A model generated the notes under the pieces. It saw nothing but the letters and a program-made list of their open reading frames with translations, had not been told where the DNA came from and ran no database searches. Position numbers and translations under genes: made by a program. From positions 62,001 through 126,000 of the forward strand of contig JAEWET010000036.1 of NCBI GenBank assembly GCA_023389195.1: DNA of 64,000 nucleotides, read 5' to 3'. The first letter of the stretch is position 1. Each line of letters opens with the position of its first letter. Source of the DNA: Aliihoeflea sp023389195 (GTDB lineage Bacteria > Pseudomonadota > Alphaproteobacteria > Rhizobiales > Rhizobiaceae). Shown here in pieces: positions 17,385-25,772 of this stretch.

Positions 17385-17894
17385 ATGCCACGCGCTTTGA
17401 CCATCATCATCGCCTTCCACTGGGCGGCGCTGCTTTGCCTTTCAGGCGCGCGAAGCGTCGCGGCGCCGGGCACGGCTGCGCTGGGCGACGTGGTCGCGAC
17501 CGGGGCGGTCGCAGCGATCCATTTCATGGCCGCGCTCGCCTTCTTCTGGGCGATGGTTTCCGTTCTGATCGATTCCGACAATGAAGAGGCCGGGCAGGGC
17601 GACGTTGCGCGGATCGCCGTCGCGGTCGGGCTTCTGGCGACGACGGCGGGCGCGATCGGGCCTGCCCTGGCAGGCGACATCGCGGTTCTCCAGCTTGGCG
17701 CGCTCCAGTTCGCCGGACTGCTCGTCAGCCATCTGATCATGCAGGCCGAGCGCGGGGCGACCCGCAAGCCGGTCGGCGCCAACGACAACAGCCGCGCCGC
17801 CGCGCGTCTTCTGGCGATGCTGGCTGCGACGGATGCCAAGATCAACCGCATGACCCGGCAGGGCGCAGGCACGCCGGGAGATTTCTGGCGATGA
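17385..17894 (+). CDS. Small multi-spanning membrane protein, unknown
   Basis: A 169-aa protein with four probable membrane segments (ALTIIIAFHWAALLCLSG; VATGAVAAIHFMAALAFFWAMV; VAVGLLATTAGAIGPALAG; LQLGALQFAGLLVSHLIM) and a hydrophilic C-terminal tail. No catalytic motif is visible and I do not recognise a family. It overlaps the following small membrane protein gene by four bases (ATGA), so the two are probably made together. Confidence 0.65.
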   Translation: MPRALTIIIAFHWAALLCLSGARSVAAPGTAALGDVVATGAVAAIHFMAALAFFWAMVSVLIDSDNEEAGQGDVARIAVAVGLLATTAGAIGPALAGDIAVLQLGALQFAGLLVSHLIMQAERGATRKPVGANDNSRAAARLLAMLAATDAKINRMTRQGAGTPGDFWR

Positions 17895-18223
17895 AATACA
17901 TCCTGATCTTCTGGGGCCTGCCGATGGGCTTCTTCTGGGGCTGGTACTTTCTGTCCTACAACGACATGCATTTCGGCTATCTGATGCTGACCCGCCTGCT
18001 GCACGACCACGTCTTCGAGGTCTACGGGCAGATCCTCGGCGTCGATCCGGCCTCGATCATGCCGCTCGTCATCCGCGCGTGCATCGTCGACACGGTGCTG
18101 ATCTTCGCGATCTTCGCCTTCCGGCGCAGGCAGCAGATCAAGATCTGGGCGCTTCGTCGCTATGAGCGTCATCTGGCTCGGGCAGAAGCGTCTGCAGCCG
18201 GTCGAGAACGCCCTGCAGGATGA
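17891..18223 (+). CDS. Small membrane protein, DUF6105-like
   Basis: A 110-aa protein starting MKYILIFWGLPMGFFWGWYF, with one N-terminal and one central membrane segment and a basic tail. It resembles, from memory, a short family conserved in Rhizobiales (DUF6105); function unknown. The C-terminal 86 bases overlap the end of ruvX on the opposite strand, so the last residues may be less constrained. It is translationally coupled to the preceding gene by an ATGA overlap. Confidence 0.7.
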   Translation: MKYILIFWGLPMGFFWGWYFLSYNDMHFGYLMLTRLLHDHVFEVYGQILGVDPASIMPLVIRACIVDTVLIFAIFAFRRRQQIKIWALRRYERHLARAEASAAGRERPAG

Positions 18224-18644
18224 AGGATGCGGCGGCCGAATCGATGCGCTCGCCGCGCTTCTTTCGTGACACGTCCATTTCCAGAAGCGCGCGTTCGGCC
18301 GCGACCGTCGACAGGCGCTCGTCCCAAAGGACGAAGGGCAGCTTCGTCACCCGCGCCATGTTTCGCACGAAGGCCTTGGTCGCCTGCGCGCGCGGGCCTT
18401 CCGAGCCGTCCATGTTGATCGGCCAGCCGATCGCGACCGCCGCCACCTGATCCTTTTCAAGCAGGGCCAGCAGGGCTGCCGCATCCTGCGTGAACTTGGT
18501 GCGCATGATGACGGGACGGGGATGGGCAAAGGAATGGTGGCGATCGGAGACCGCGACGCCGATCGTCTTGGTGCCGAGGTCGAGCCCCGCGATGGGCCTT
18601 CCGTCCGAGACAGAGAGCAATTCTTGCAGGTCGATGAGGTTCAT
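18138..18644 (-). CDS. ruvX: Holliday junction resolvase-like RuvX/YqgF
   Basis: A 168-aa RNase H-fold protein. The conserved GLDLGTKTIGVAVSD (first catalytic aspartate), DERLSTVAAER and DSAAASFILQ segments are all present. YqgF family members act in pre-16S rRNA 5' end processing and have been proposed as resolvases. It is essential in several bacteria. Its 3' end overlaps the preceding convergent gene. The ATG at 18644 gives MNLIDLQELLSVSDGRPIAGLDLG, normal for the group. Confidence 0.93.
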   Translation of the reverse strand: MNLIDLQELLSVSDGRPIAGLDLGTKTIGVAVSDRHHSFAHPRPVIMRTKFTQDAAALLALLEKDQVAAVAIGWPINMDGSEGPRAQATKAFVRNMARVTKLPFVLWDERLSTVAAERALLEMDVSRKKRGERIDSAAASFILQGVLDRLQTLLPEPDDAHSDEAPRS

Positions 18645-18716
18645 GGTCCGGCCGCTTTGACTTCGATTGTCTCCGTCCTATCCTTCCGCGCAATCCAATC
18701 AAAGAGAGGACGGGAC

Positions 18717-19424
18717 ATGAAACTCACATGGTACGGACATTCGGCATTCAGGATCGAGGCGGGCGACGCCAAAATCCTGATCGATCCCTTCCTGACCGGG
18801 AATTCGTCGTGGGGGAAGGGCTGGGAGGAAGCGGCCGAAGGCGTGACCCATGTCCTGCTCACCCATGGCCATAACGACCATCTCGGCGACACCCTGCCGA
18901 TCCTCAAGAAGACCGGCGCGATGCTGGTCTCGAATTTCGAGATCTACGAATATCTCGTCAGCCAGGGTGCCGACCCCAAAAAGGTCAATCCCGGCAATCA
19001 CGGCGGAACGGTCGATTGCGGCGGCTTCACCACGACCTTCGTCAACGCGATCCATTCCTCGTCCTTCAGCAAGGAGGGCGGCGGCAACGTCTATCTTGGC
19101 AATCCGAACGGGCTCGTCCTGCACTTCGCCAGTGGCGAATCCGTGTACCACATGGGCGACACCGACATTTTCGGCGATATGGCGCTGATCAACGAACTGC
19201 ACCAGCCGAAGATCGGCCTCGTGCCGATCGGCGACCGGTTCACGATGGGCGGTGCGGTGGCCGCGATGGCCTGCCAGCGCTTCTTCGACTTCGAAACGAT
19301 CGTGCCCTGCCATTACGGCACGTTCCCGATCATCGACCAGAACGCCGACAAGTTCGTCGAGGGGATGAAGGGGACAAAGGCGAAGGTGCTGGTTCCGAAG
19401 ATCGGCGAAGCGACCGAAATCTAG
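18717..19424 (+). CDS. UPF0173 metal-dependent hydrolase
   Basis: A 235-aa metallo-beta-lactamase-fold protein of the UPF0173 (YtkL) family. It starts MKLTWYGHSAFRIE and carries the metal motif THGHNDHLGD, a later HMGDTDIFGDM, and CHYGTFP. The physiological substrate is unknown for the family. The ATG at 18717 matches the conserved start; the open frame extends 65 codons further upstream but that part overlaps ruvX and its upstream region. It is divergent from ruvX and followed by a strong terminator. Confidence 0.9.
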   Translation: MKLTWYGHSAFRIEAGDAKILIDPFLTGNSSWGKGWEEAAEGVTHVLLTHGHNDHLGDTLPILKKTGAMLVSNFEIYEYLVSQGADPKKVNPGNHGGTVDCGGFTTTFVNAIHSSSFSKEGGGNVYLGNPNGLVLHFASGESVYHMGDTDIFGDMALINELHQPKIGLVPIGDRFTMGGAVAAMACQRFFDFETIVPCHYGTFPIIDQNADKFVEGMKGTKAKVLVPKIGEATEI

Positions 19425-19453
19425 ACCCGGCGGCGAGTTCATATTGCACCCAT

Positions 19454-19491
19454 AAGCCCGCGCCTTTATAGCGCGGGCTTCACGTTCTTTT
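19454..19491 (+). terminator. Rho-independent terminator
   Basis: AAGCCCGCGC (19454-19463) and GCGCGGGCTT (19471-19480) form a perfect 10-bp stem with a seven-base loop, followed by a T-rich stretch to 19491. It separates the UPF0173 gene from gatC. Confidence 0.8.
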
Positions 19492-19514
19492 CTGCACTTT
19501 GCCGCGGAGCACTC

Positions 19515-19802
19515 ATGTCCGTCGATCTCGCCACCGTCCGCCGCGTCGCGCATCTTGCGCGCATTGCCGTCACCGATCAGGAAGCCGAGCGGATGACGGG
19601 CGAACTCAACGCAATTCTCGGCTTCGTCGAACAACTGGGCGAGGTCGACGTTTCCGGCGTCGAGCCGATGACCTCGGTCACGCCGATGGAGATGAAGAAG
19701 CGGGTCGACGCCGTCACCGATGGCGGCAAGGCCGAGGACATCGTCGCCAACGCGCCGGCGACCGACGAGAACTTCTTCCTCGTGCCGAAGGTGATCGAGT
19801 AG
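19515..19802 (+). CDS. gatC: Asp/Glu-tRNA amidotransferase subunit C
   Basis: GatC stabilises the GatCAB complex that converts Glu-tRNA(Gln) and Asp-tRNA(Asn) to the amidated forms. The 95-aa protein has the family plan: an N-terminal helical pair (DLATVRRVAHLARIAVTD) and a C-terminal extended segment ending ENFFLVPKVIE. It is followed after one base by a GNAT gene and then by gatA. gatB is not in this cluster, so it must lie elsewhere. Confidence 0.95.
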   Translation: MSVDLATVRRVAHLARIAVTDQEAERMTGELNAILGFVEQLGEVDVSGVEPMTSVTPMEMKKRVDAVTDGGKAEDIVANAPATDENFFLVPKVIE

Positions 19803-19803
19803 G

Positions 19804-20274
19804 ATGTCGGTCACGATCGCACAGGAAACGCCGCTGCAGGACGATGTGCGGCAGATGGTGGCGGAACTCAACGCCACCATGCAGCCGCTGACGCCGCCCG
19901 AATTCCAATTCCAGTTGACCGTCGAGCAGATGGCCACGCCGGGGGTAACGGTGTTCGTCGCCCGCGACGCGGCCGGCCGTGCGGTCGGCATGGCGTCGCT
20001 GAAGGCGCATGACGCGACGCTGGGCGAGGTCAAGCGCATGTACACGCTGCCTTCCGTGCGCGGCCAGCGCATCGGCTCGCGGCTGCTCGCCCGCGTCGAA
20101 GACGAGGCGCGTTCGCTCGGGCTGGTCCAACTGGTTCTTGAAACGGGCGAAGCGCCCGGTTTCGAGGAGGCCTGGCGCGTCTATGAGCGCAGCGGCTACG
20201 CGGTCTGCGGCGCCGTCCTCGACTATCCCGATTCCGGCTTTTCCCGTTTCTACGAAAAGAAGCTTACCCCATGA
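19804..20274 (+). CDS. GNAT-family N-acetyltransferase
   Basis: A 156-aa acetyltransferase with the acetyl-CoA binding segment VKRMYTLPSVRGQRIGSRLLARVEDEARSLG replaced by the family's R-G-x-x-I-G form at RGQRIGSRLL, and the later YERSGYAVCGAV. The substrate is unknown. It is wedged between gatC (one-base gap) and gatA (ATGA overlap), so it is cotranscribed with the tRNA amidotransferase genes; the same placement is seen in relatives, but no functional link is established. Confidence 0.88.
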   Translation: MSVTIAQETPLQDDVRQMVAELNATMQPLTPPEFQFQLTVEQMATPGVTVFVARDAAGRAVGMASLKAHDATLGEVKRMYTLPSVRGQRIGSRLLARVEDEARSLGLVQLVLETGEAPGFEEAWRVYERSGYAVCGAVLDYPDSGFSRFYEKKLTP

Positions 20275-21752
20275 CCGATTTGACCCGCCTGACGATTGCC
20301 GAGGCGCGCACCAAGCTGCGCGCGAAGGAATTCACCTCGGCCGAATTGACGGATGCCTATCTTGGCGCGATCGACGCCGCCAATGGCGAGCTCAACGCCT
20401 ATGTGAAGGTGACGCCGGACAAAGCGCGTGAGATGGCGCGCGCGTCCGACGAACGGCTTGCCGGCGGAAATGGCGGGGACCTCGAAGGCATTCCGCTCGG
20501 CATCAAGGATCTGTTCGGCACCGAGGGCGTCCATACGCAGGCGGCGAGCCACATTCTCGACGGGTTCGAGCCGCGCTACGAATCGACCGTGACGGCCAAT
20601 CTTTGGGCCAACGGCGCGGTGATGCTCGGCAAGCTGAACATGGACGAATTCGCCATGGGCTCGTCCAACGAGACCAGCCATTACGGCCCGGTGAAAAACC
20701 CGTGGCGCGCGCAGAACTCCAATCTCGACCTCGTGCCCGGCGGATCGTCAGGCGGCTCGGCATCAGCGGTTTCGGCGTGGCTTTGTGCCGGCGCGACGGC
20801 GACGGATACGGGCGGCTCGATCCGCCAGCCCGCGGCGTTCACCGGCACGGTCGGCATCAAGCCGACCTATGGCCGATGCTCGCGCTGGGGCGTCGTCGCC
20901 TTTGCCTCCTCGCTCGACCAGGCCGGGCCGATCACGCGCGACGTGCGCGACGCGGCGATCATGCTGAAATCCATGGCGTCGGTCGACGAGAAGGACACCA
21001 CCTCCGTCGACATCCCGGTGCCGGACTACGAGGCCGCGATCGGCCAGTCGATCAAGGGCATGCGGATCGGTATTCCGAAGGAGTATCGCGTCGAAGGCAT
21101 GCCGCAGGAGATCGAGACGCTCTGGCAAAAGGGCATCGCCTGGTTGAAGGACGCCGGCGCGGAGATCGTCGACATCTCTCTGCCGCACACGAAGTACGCT
21201 CTGCCGGCCTACTACATCGTCGCGCCGGCTGAAGCTTCGTCCAATCTCGCACGCTATGACGGGGTTCGCTACGGGCTGCGTGTGCCGGGCAAGGACATTG
21301 CCGACATGTATGAGCAGACCCGCGCCGCCGGTTTCGGCCGCGAGGTGAAGCGGCGCATCATGATCGGCACCTATGTGCTATCCGCCGGCTATTACGACGC
21401 CTATTATTTGCAGGCGCAGAAGGTGCGCACGCTGATCAAGAAGGATTTCGAGGACGTGTTCGCCGCCGGGATCGACACGATCCTGACGCCGGCGACGCCC
21501 TCCGCAGCCTTTGGCATCGCCGACGAGGACATGGCCGCCGATCCGGTGAAGATGTATCTCAACGACATCTTCACCGTGACCGTGAACATGGCCGGCCTGC
21601 CGGGCATCGCGGTGCCGGCGGGGCTGGATGCGAAGGGACTTCCGCTCGGGCTTCAACTCATCGGCCGGCCGTTCGAGGAGGAGACGCTGTTCCGCACCGC
21701 GCATGTGATCGAGCAGGCGGCCGGGCGGTTCGAGCCGGCGAAGTGGTGGTAG
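20271..21752 (+). CDS. gatA: Asp/Glu-tRNA amidotransferase subunit A
   Basis: GatA releases ammonia from glutamine for the transamidation step. The 493-aa protein has the amidase signature: a catalytic lysine in LGIKDLFGTEG, and the serine pair in VPGGSSGGSASAVSA, followed by ATDTGGSIRQPAAFTG. Normal family length. It overlaps the upstream GNAT gene by four bases. Confidence 0.96.
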   Translation: MTDLTRLTIAEARTKLRAKEFTSAELTDAYLGAIDAANGELNAYVKVTPDKAREMARASDERLAGGNGGDLEGIPLGIKDLFGTEGVHTQAASHILDGFEPRYESTVTANLWANGAVMLGKLNMDEFAMGSSNETSHYGPVKNPWRAQNSNLDLVPGGSSGGSASAVSAWLCAGATATDTGGSIRQPAAFTGTVGIKPTYGRCSRWGVVAFASSLDQAGPITRDVRDAAIMLKSMASVDEKDTTSVDIPVPDYEAAIGQSIKGMRIGIPKEYRVEGMPQEIETLWQKGIAWLKDAGAEIVDISLPHTKYALPAYYIVAPAEASSNLARYDGVRYGLRVPGKDIADMYEQTRAAGFGREVKRRIMIGTYVLSAGYYDAYYLQAQKVRTLIKKDFEDVFAAGIDTILTPATPSAAFGIADEDMAADPVKMYLNDIFTVTVNMAGLPGIAVPAGLDAKGLPLGLQLIGRPFEEETLFRTAHVIEQAAGRFEPAKWW

Positions 21753-21768
21753 GTCAGGGCGCCGGCCG

Positions 21769-22557
21769 GTGTTCTTCTACCTTTCCAAGATATTCTGGCT
21801 GTTCGCTCATCCTCTCAACCTGACGGGCATCCTGCTTTTCGTCGGGCTGGTTCTGCTGTTGCTGCAATGGACGCGGCTGTCCGGGGCGGCGTTTTCGGTC
21901 GCGTTCCTCGTCGTGGCTCTTTCGACCTGGACCTCGCTCGGCGCTTTGATGCTGCATCCGCTGGAGGATCGCTTCGCGCGGCCTGATCCGGTGCCAGAGC
22001 GCATCGATGGGATCATCGTCCTGGGCGGCGGGTTCGAGGGTTCGGTCAACCTGGCGCGCGGCGGGTATGAGCTGAATTCGAGCGGCGACCGATTCGTCGA
22101 GACGGCGGTGCTGGCGCGGCGGTATCCGCAGGTGCCGGTCGTGGTGTCGGGCGGAACCGGAACGATGGTGCTCGAGGGCGAGGGCGATGCGGACACCGCA
22201 CCGCGGCTCCTGACCGCGCTCGGCATCGACGAAAGCCGGCTGGTGCTGGAAAACCGCTCGCGCAACACCGACGAGAATGCGCGGTTCACGCGCGACATGG
22301 TGAACCCGCAGCCGGGTCAGACCTGGCTGCTCGTCACGTCCGCCTTCCACATGCCGCGCTCGGTACTCTTGTTCGAGAGGGCCGGGTTCAATGTTGTGCC
22401 GTGGCCGGCCGATTATCGCACGGCCGGCATCGAGACGGCGGGTCTGGCTCAGGATAACGAGATCGACAGCCTGCAGAATACGGCCATCGCCATTCGCGAA
22501 TGGATCGGGCTCGTCGCCTATCGCCTGACGGGGCGCACCGAAAGGCTGCTGCCCTAG
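21769..22557 (+). CDS. YdcF-family (DUF218) membrane protein
   Basis: A 262-aa protein with two N-terminal membrane helices (about 1-60), then a DUF218 domain with IDGIIVLGGG, VVVSGGTGT and ENRSRNTDENA...LLVTSAFHMPRS. Members include E. coli ElyC and SanA, which affect envelope carbon-lipid or peptidoglycan homeostasis; the exact role is inferred. The start is GTG at 21769, only 16 bases after gatA, without a strong ribosome binding site. It meets the next gene head-on with a four-base overlap of the stops. Confidence 0.85.
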   Translation: MFFYLSKIFWLFAHPLNLTGILLFVGLVLLLLQWTRLSGAAFSVAFLVVALSTWTSLGALMLHPLEDRFARPDPVPERIDGIIVLGGGFEGSVNLARGGYELNSSGDRFVETAVLARRYPQVPVVVSGGTGTMVLEGEGDADTAPRLLTALGIDESRLVLENRSRNTDENARFTRDMVNPQPGQTWLLVTSAFHMPRSVLLFERAGFNVVPWPADYRTAGIETAGLAQDNEIDSLQNTAIAIREWIGLVAYRLTGRTERLLP

Positions 22558-23252
22558 GCGTCGAGGACGGCGGCGCGGGCGGCGGAGAAGAACTGCCGGC
22601 GCACCAGGACGAAGAGCGTGAACGTCGTCGTGGCGATGAAGAACCACGGACCGATGAACCAGCCGAGATAGCCGAGTGCGAAGAAGATCGCGCGCAGGCC
22701 GGCGTTGAAGTGTTTGCCGCCAAGCTGGTTCATGCGCGCGGCCCGCATCACCGCGCGCTCGGTCGCGGCGTCCTCGATGCCGTCCTTCACGATCGGCACC
22801 GCGCCGATCAGGATCGAGCAATAGTTGAAGAGCCGATAGGCCCAGCCGAACTTGAAGAACGCGTAGGCGAGGATGCCCGTCAGGCCGAAGACCTTTGCCT
22901 CGAAGACGGGGCGGGCGATGTCCTCGTTCGTCGGCAGGTCGCCGAGCACCGCGATCACCTGATCGGTCGAGCCCAGAAGCGCGAAGCAGCCGCCGAGCGC
23001 CAGCAGAGAACTCGACGCGAAGAAGGCCGTGCCCTGCTGGAGGCCCATCATGATGCCGGTGTCGATCATCCGCAGGTCGCGCCGCGCCATGGTGCGCATC
23101 CATGTCTCGCGCTGACGGTTCATGAGCGAGGTGAGTGTCGGGCGCGAAAAGAGCCGGCCCTGTGTCGCCTGGGCGAAGACGATCCAGCCGATCAGGAAAT
23201 AGGCGAGCGCCACGAGATCGAGCGGATCGAGGAGGAGGGGGTCGAGGATCAT
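22554..23252 (-). CDS. DUF599 membrane protein
   Basis: A 232-aa predicted inner-membrane protein. It starts with a long hydrophobic segment (LVALAYFLIGWIVFAQ), then a conserved cytoplasmic piece RQRETWMRTMARRDLRMIDTGIMMGLQQGTAFFAS, further helices, and RMNQLGGKHFNAGLRAIFFALGYLGW. This matches DUF599, common in Proteobacteria and of unknown function. Confidence 0.85.
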   Translation of the reverse strand: MILDPLLLDPLDLVALAYFLIGWIVFAQATQGRLFSRPTLTSLMNRQRETWMRTMARRDLRMIDTGIMMGLQQGTAFFASSSLLALGGCFALLGSTDQVIAVLGDLPTNEDIARPVFEAKVFGLTGILAYAFFKFGWAYRLFNYCSILIGAVPIVKDGIEDAATERAVMRAARMNQLGGKHFNAGLRAIFFALGYLGWFIGPWFFIATTTFTLFVLVRRQFFSAARAAVLDA

Positions 23253-23526
23253 TTGGCGAGCCTAGCCGATTTCGCCGGACATGCGAGCGTCATCCTTTCG
23301 CCTGATGCGTTACGAATTCGCAAATATCGCGTTACAGCTAACCCGATGATTTGTCTCAAATTGTTCGAAACGGAAAGGGTGGCCTGAAATCCATGCCTTG
23401 AATTTGCCTTCTTTCGGCATTGCAAGGCGCCACGAATACGTCTACCCAGAAGCCTGCTTGAGCAGGGGACGCGATCCGCGTTTTTCGGGGGCGATGGCAA
23501 ACCAAGATCTCAATAACGGGAATTCC

Positions 23527-23661
23527 ATGGACGATAGCGTTCAGAAATCCTGCTGGGGCGTAACCGCCAAGGCAGTGATCGGCTTTGCAGGCATCATTCT
23601 CCTGGCCTGGCTGGTCGGGGGTGCAGGCGCGGAAGGCGTGGCGACGATCGCCGCTCGCTAG
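23527..23661 (+). CDS. 44-aa single-span membrane protein, unknown
   Basis: A very short frame encoding MDDSVQKSCWGVTAKAVIGF and then a hydrophobic helix (AGIILLAWLVGGAGAEG). A perfect terminator follows 39 bases after the stop, which argues that the stretch is transcribed as its own unit. A start at 23494 (MANQDLNNGNS) is possible. The frame is open further upstream. No family recognised; the call is tentative because the ribosome binding site is weak. Confidence 0.5.
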   Translation: MDDSVQKSCWGVTAKAVIGFAGIILLAWLVGGAGAEGVATIAAR

Positions 23662-23700
23662 TTCGCGAAGCAGGCCGCGGGCTTGCACTGAAATTCGAGA

Positions 23701-23729
23701 GGCTGCGGAACGCGTTCCGCGGCCTTTTT
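23701..23729 (+). terminator. Rho-independent terminator
   Basis: GGCTGCGGAA (23701-23710) pairs with TTCCGCGGCC (23715-23724), ten pairs with one G-T, tetraloop CGCG, then TTTTTC. It ends the 44-aa gene transcript before sdaA. Confidence 0.8.
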
Positions 23730-23826
23730 CTTTGCCATGTCGCAACCGGATCAGCGAAGGTCGGGCAGTGCCTTGCGCTGTGCGCGCGGCTGGCGAAGAG
23801 TGCGCCGACACCTCCTGGAGAACCCG

Positions 23827-25227
23827 ATGTTCCTGTCCGTCTTCGACCTCTTCAAGATCGGCATCGGCCCGTCGAGTTCGCACACGATGGGGCCGATGTC
23901 GGCGGCCGGGCGGTTTCTCGACGAGATATTGGGCGGCGACTGGCCGAAGCCGCAGGGCGCGGCGGTGTCCCGGCTCTCGGTCAGCCTGCACGGCTCGCTC
24001 GCCTTTACCGGGGTCGGGCACGGCACGGACCGGGCGGTGATCCTCGGGCTGACCGGCGCGCTGCCACAAACGGTGGACCCGGACCGGATGGACGCCGCCG
24101 TCGCCGAGGTGAGCGAGGCGAAGCGCGTGACGCCGCCCGGCCATCCGAGCTATCGGTTCGATCCTGCGAGCGATCTCGTCCTCGACCGCAAGCAGCCGCT
24201 GCCTGGGCATGCGAACGGCATGGCCTTCAGCGCCTACGATTCCGATGATCGGCTGCTCCTGAAGCGCATCTACTATTCGATCGGCGGCGGGTTCGTGGTT
24301 TCGGAGGAGGAGTTGCAGAGGCTTGCGGCGAAGGGGCCGGAGGGGAAAGCGGGCGAGGTGCCGCATCCGTTCCGCAATGCGCGCGAGATGCTGGCGATGG
24401 CGCAGGCGTCGGGCAGGTCGATCGCCGAGATGAAGCGGGCGAACGAGGAGACGCGGCAATCGCGCGGCGAACTCGACGCCGGGCTCGACGCGATCTGGGA
24501 CGCGATGCGCGGCTGCATCGAGCGGGGCTTGAGCCAGGACGGCATCATGCCAGGCGGGCTGAAGGTGCGCCGGCGTGCGCGGCACCTCCACGATACGCTG
24601 CAGGAGCAGTGGCGGCAGAACCGGCCGAACCCGCTGCTCGCAAACGACTGGCTCTCGGTCTACGCGATGGCGGTGAACGAGGAGAACGCGGCGGGCGGGC
24701 GCGTCGTGACGGCGCCGACCAACGGGGCGGCGGGCGTGGTGCCGGCGGTGATGCGCTACTGGCTGCATTTTCATCCGGAGGCCGACCAGAATGGTATTCG
24801 CGATTTCCTGCTGACGGCGGCGGCGGTCGGCGGGATCATCAAGCACAATGCGTCGATCTCCGGCGCCGAGGTCGGTTGCCAGGGCGAGGTGGGCTCGGCG
24901 TCGGCGATGGCGGCGGCGGGGCTGGCGGCGGTGATGGGCGGCACGCCGGAGCAGGTGGAGAATGCGGCGGAGATCGCGCTCGAACATCATCTTGGCATGA
25001 CGTGCGATCCGATTGCGGGGCTCGTGCAGGTGCCTTGCATCGAACGAAATGCGCTGGGCGCGGTGAAGGCGGTGACGGCAGCGTCGCTCGCCATCAAGGG
25101 TGACGGCAAGCATTTCGTGCCGCTCGACGCGGCGATCGAGACGATGCGCCAGACCGGGCTCGACATGAACGACAAGTACAAGGAAACCAGCCTTGGCGGG
25201 CTCGCCGTCAATGTCGTCGAGTGTTGA
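23827..25227 (+). CDS. sdaA: L-serine dehydratase (iron-sulfur, single chain)
   Basis: SdaA deaminates L-serine to pyruvate with a [4Fe-4S] cluster. The 466-aa single-chain form begins MFLSVFDLFKIGIGPSSSHT, the substrate-binding signature of the beta domain. Cluster cysteines fit VGCQGEVGSA, MTCDPIAG and VPCIERN. The ATG at 23827 has GGAGAA seven bases upstream and starts at the conserved residues; the frame is open 30 codons further upstream, but those are basic and unconserved. It stands alone between a terminator and the DUF1489 gene. Confidence 0.95.
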   Translation: MFLSVFDLFKIGIGPSSSHTMGPMSAAGRFLDEILGGDWPKPQGAAVSRLSVSLHGSLAFTGVGHGTDRAVILGLTGALPQTVDPDRMDAAVAEVSEAKRVTPPGHPSYRFDPASDLVLDRKQPLPGHANGMAFSAYDSDDRLLLKRIYYSIGGGFVVSEEELQRLAAKGPEGKAGEVPHPFRNAREMLAMAQASGRSIAEMKRANEETRQSRGELDAGLDAIWDAMRGCIERGLSQDGIMPGGLKVRRRARHLHDTLQEQWRQNRPNPLLANDWLSVYAMAVNEENAAGGRVVTAPTNGAAGVVPAVMRYWLHFHPEADQNGIRDFLLTAAAVGGIIKHNASISGAEVGCQGEVGSASAMAAAGLAAVMGGTPEQVENAAEIALEHHLGMTCDPIAGLVQVPCIERNALGAVKAVTAASLAIKGDGKHFVPLDAAIETMRQTGLDMNDKYKETSLGGLAVNVVEC

Positions 25228-25295
25228 GGTCGCTTTCTGTGGACATCAAGCGATCGTGCCTTTGAGTTGCCGGAAGCCCGCGCCTATCTAGAGCC

Positions 25296-25730
25296 ATGGC
25301 ACTTCACATCGTCAAGCTCTGCGTCGGCTGCGACTCGATCGAGGACCTGCAGTCGTGGATCGACGAGCGGGCGGCGCGGATGCGCGCGAGCGGCCAGCCG
25401 GTCGAGCATTTCCACACGACGCGAATGGTGCCGAAGCGCGTCGAGGAACTGCTCGACGGCGGATCGCTCTACTGGGTGATCAAGGGTGGCGTTCAGTGCC
25501 GACAGAAGCTGATCGACGTCAGGCCGTTCACCGATGGCGACGGGATCGGCCGCTGCCATCTGGTGCTCGACCATGAACTCACCCCGACGGTCTGGCAGCC
25601 CCGCCGGCCCTTCCAAGGCTGGCGCTATTTGCGGATGGACGACGCTCCGCACGATGTCGGCGGCGGGTCGGACATGCGCGAAATGCCGACGCAGCTTCGC
25701 CGCGAACTTGCCGATCTCGGGCTTCTGTGA
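25296..25730 (+). CDS. DUF1489 family protein
   Basis: A 144-aa soluble protein, MALHIVKLCVGCDSIEDLQ, with HTTRMVPKRVEELLDGGSLYWVIKG and RPRRPFQGWRYL-type segments (here QPRRPFQGWRYLRMDDAP) that match DUF1489, a short family nearly restricted to Alphaproteobacteria. No enzymatic role is known. It lies upstream of the VWA and J-domain genes with a 42-base gap. Confidence 0.88.
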   Translation: MALHIVKLCVGCDSIEDLQSWIDERAARMRASGQPVEHFHTTRMVPKRVEELLDGGSLYWVIKGGVQCRQKLIDVRPFTDGDGIGRCHLVLDHELTPTVWQPRRPFQGWRYLRMDDAPHDVGGGSDMREMPTQLRRELADLGLL

Positions 25731-25772
25731 TCGCACGTCATCTTGCCTTGGGCGGGCCGGCACCTCATTTTC

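Noticed and set aside
23356..25113. 585-codon open frame antisense to sdaA
   Set aside because: Arg/His-rich antisense frame without domains; sdaA is intact opposite it.
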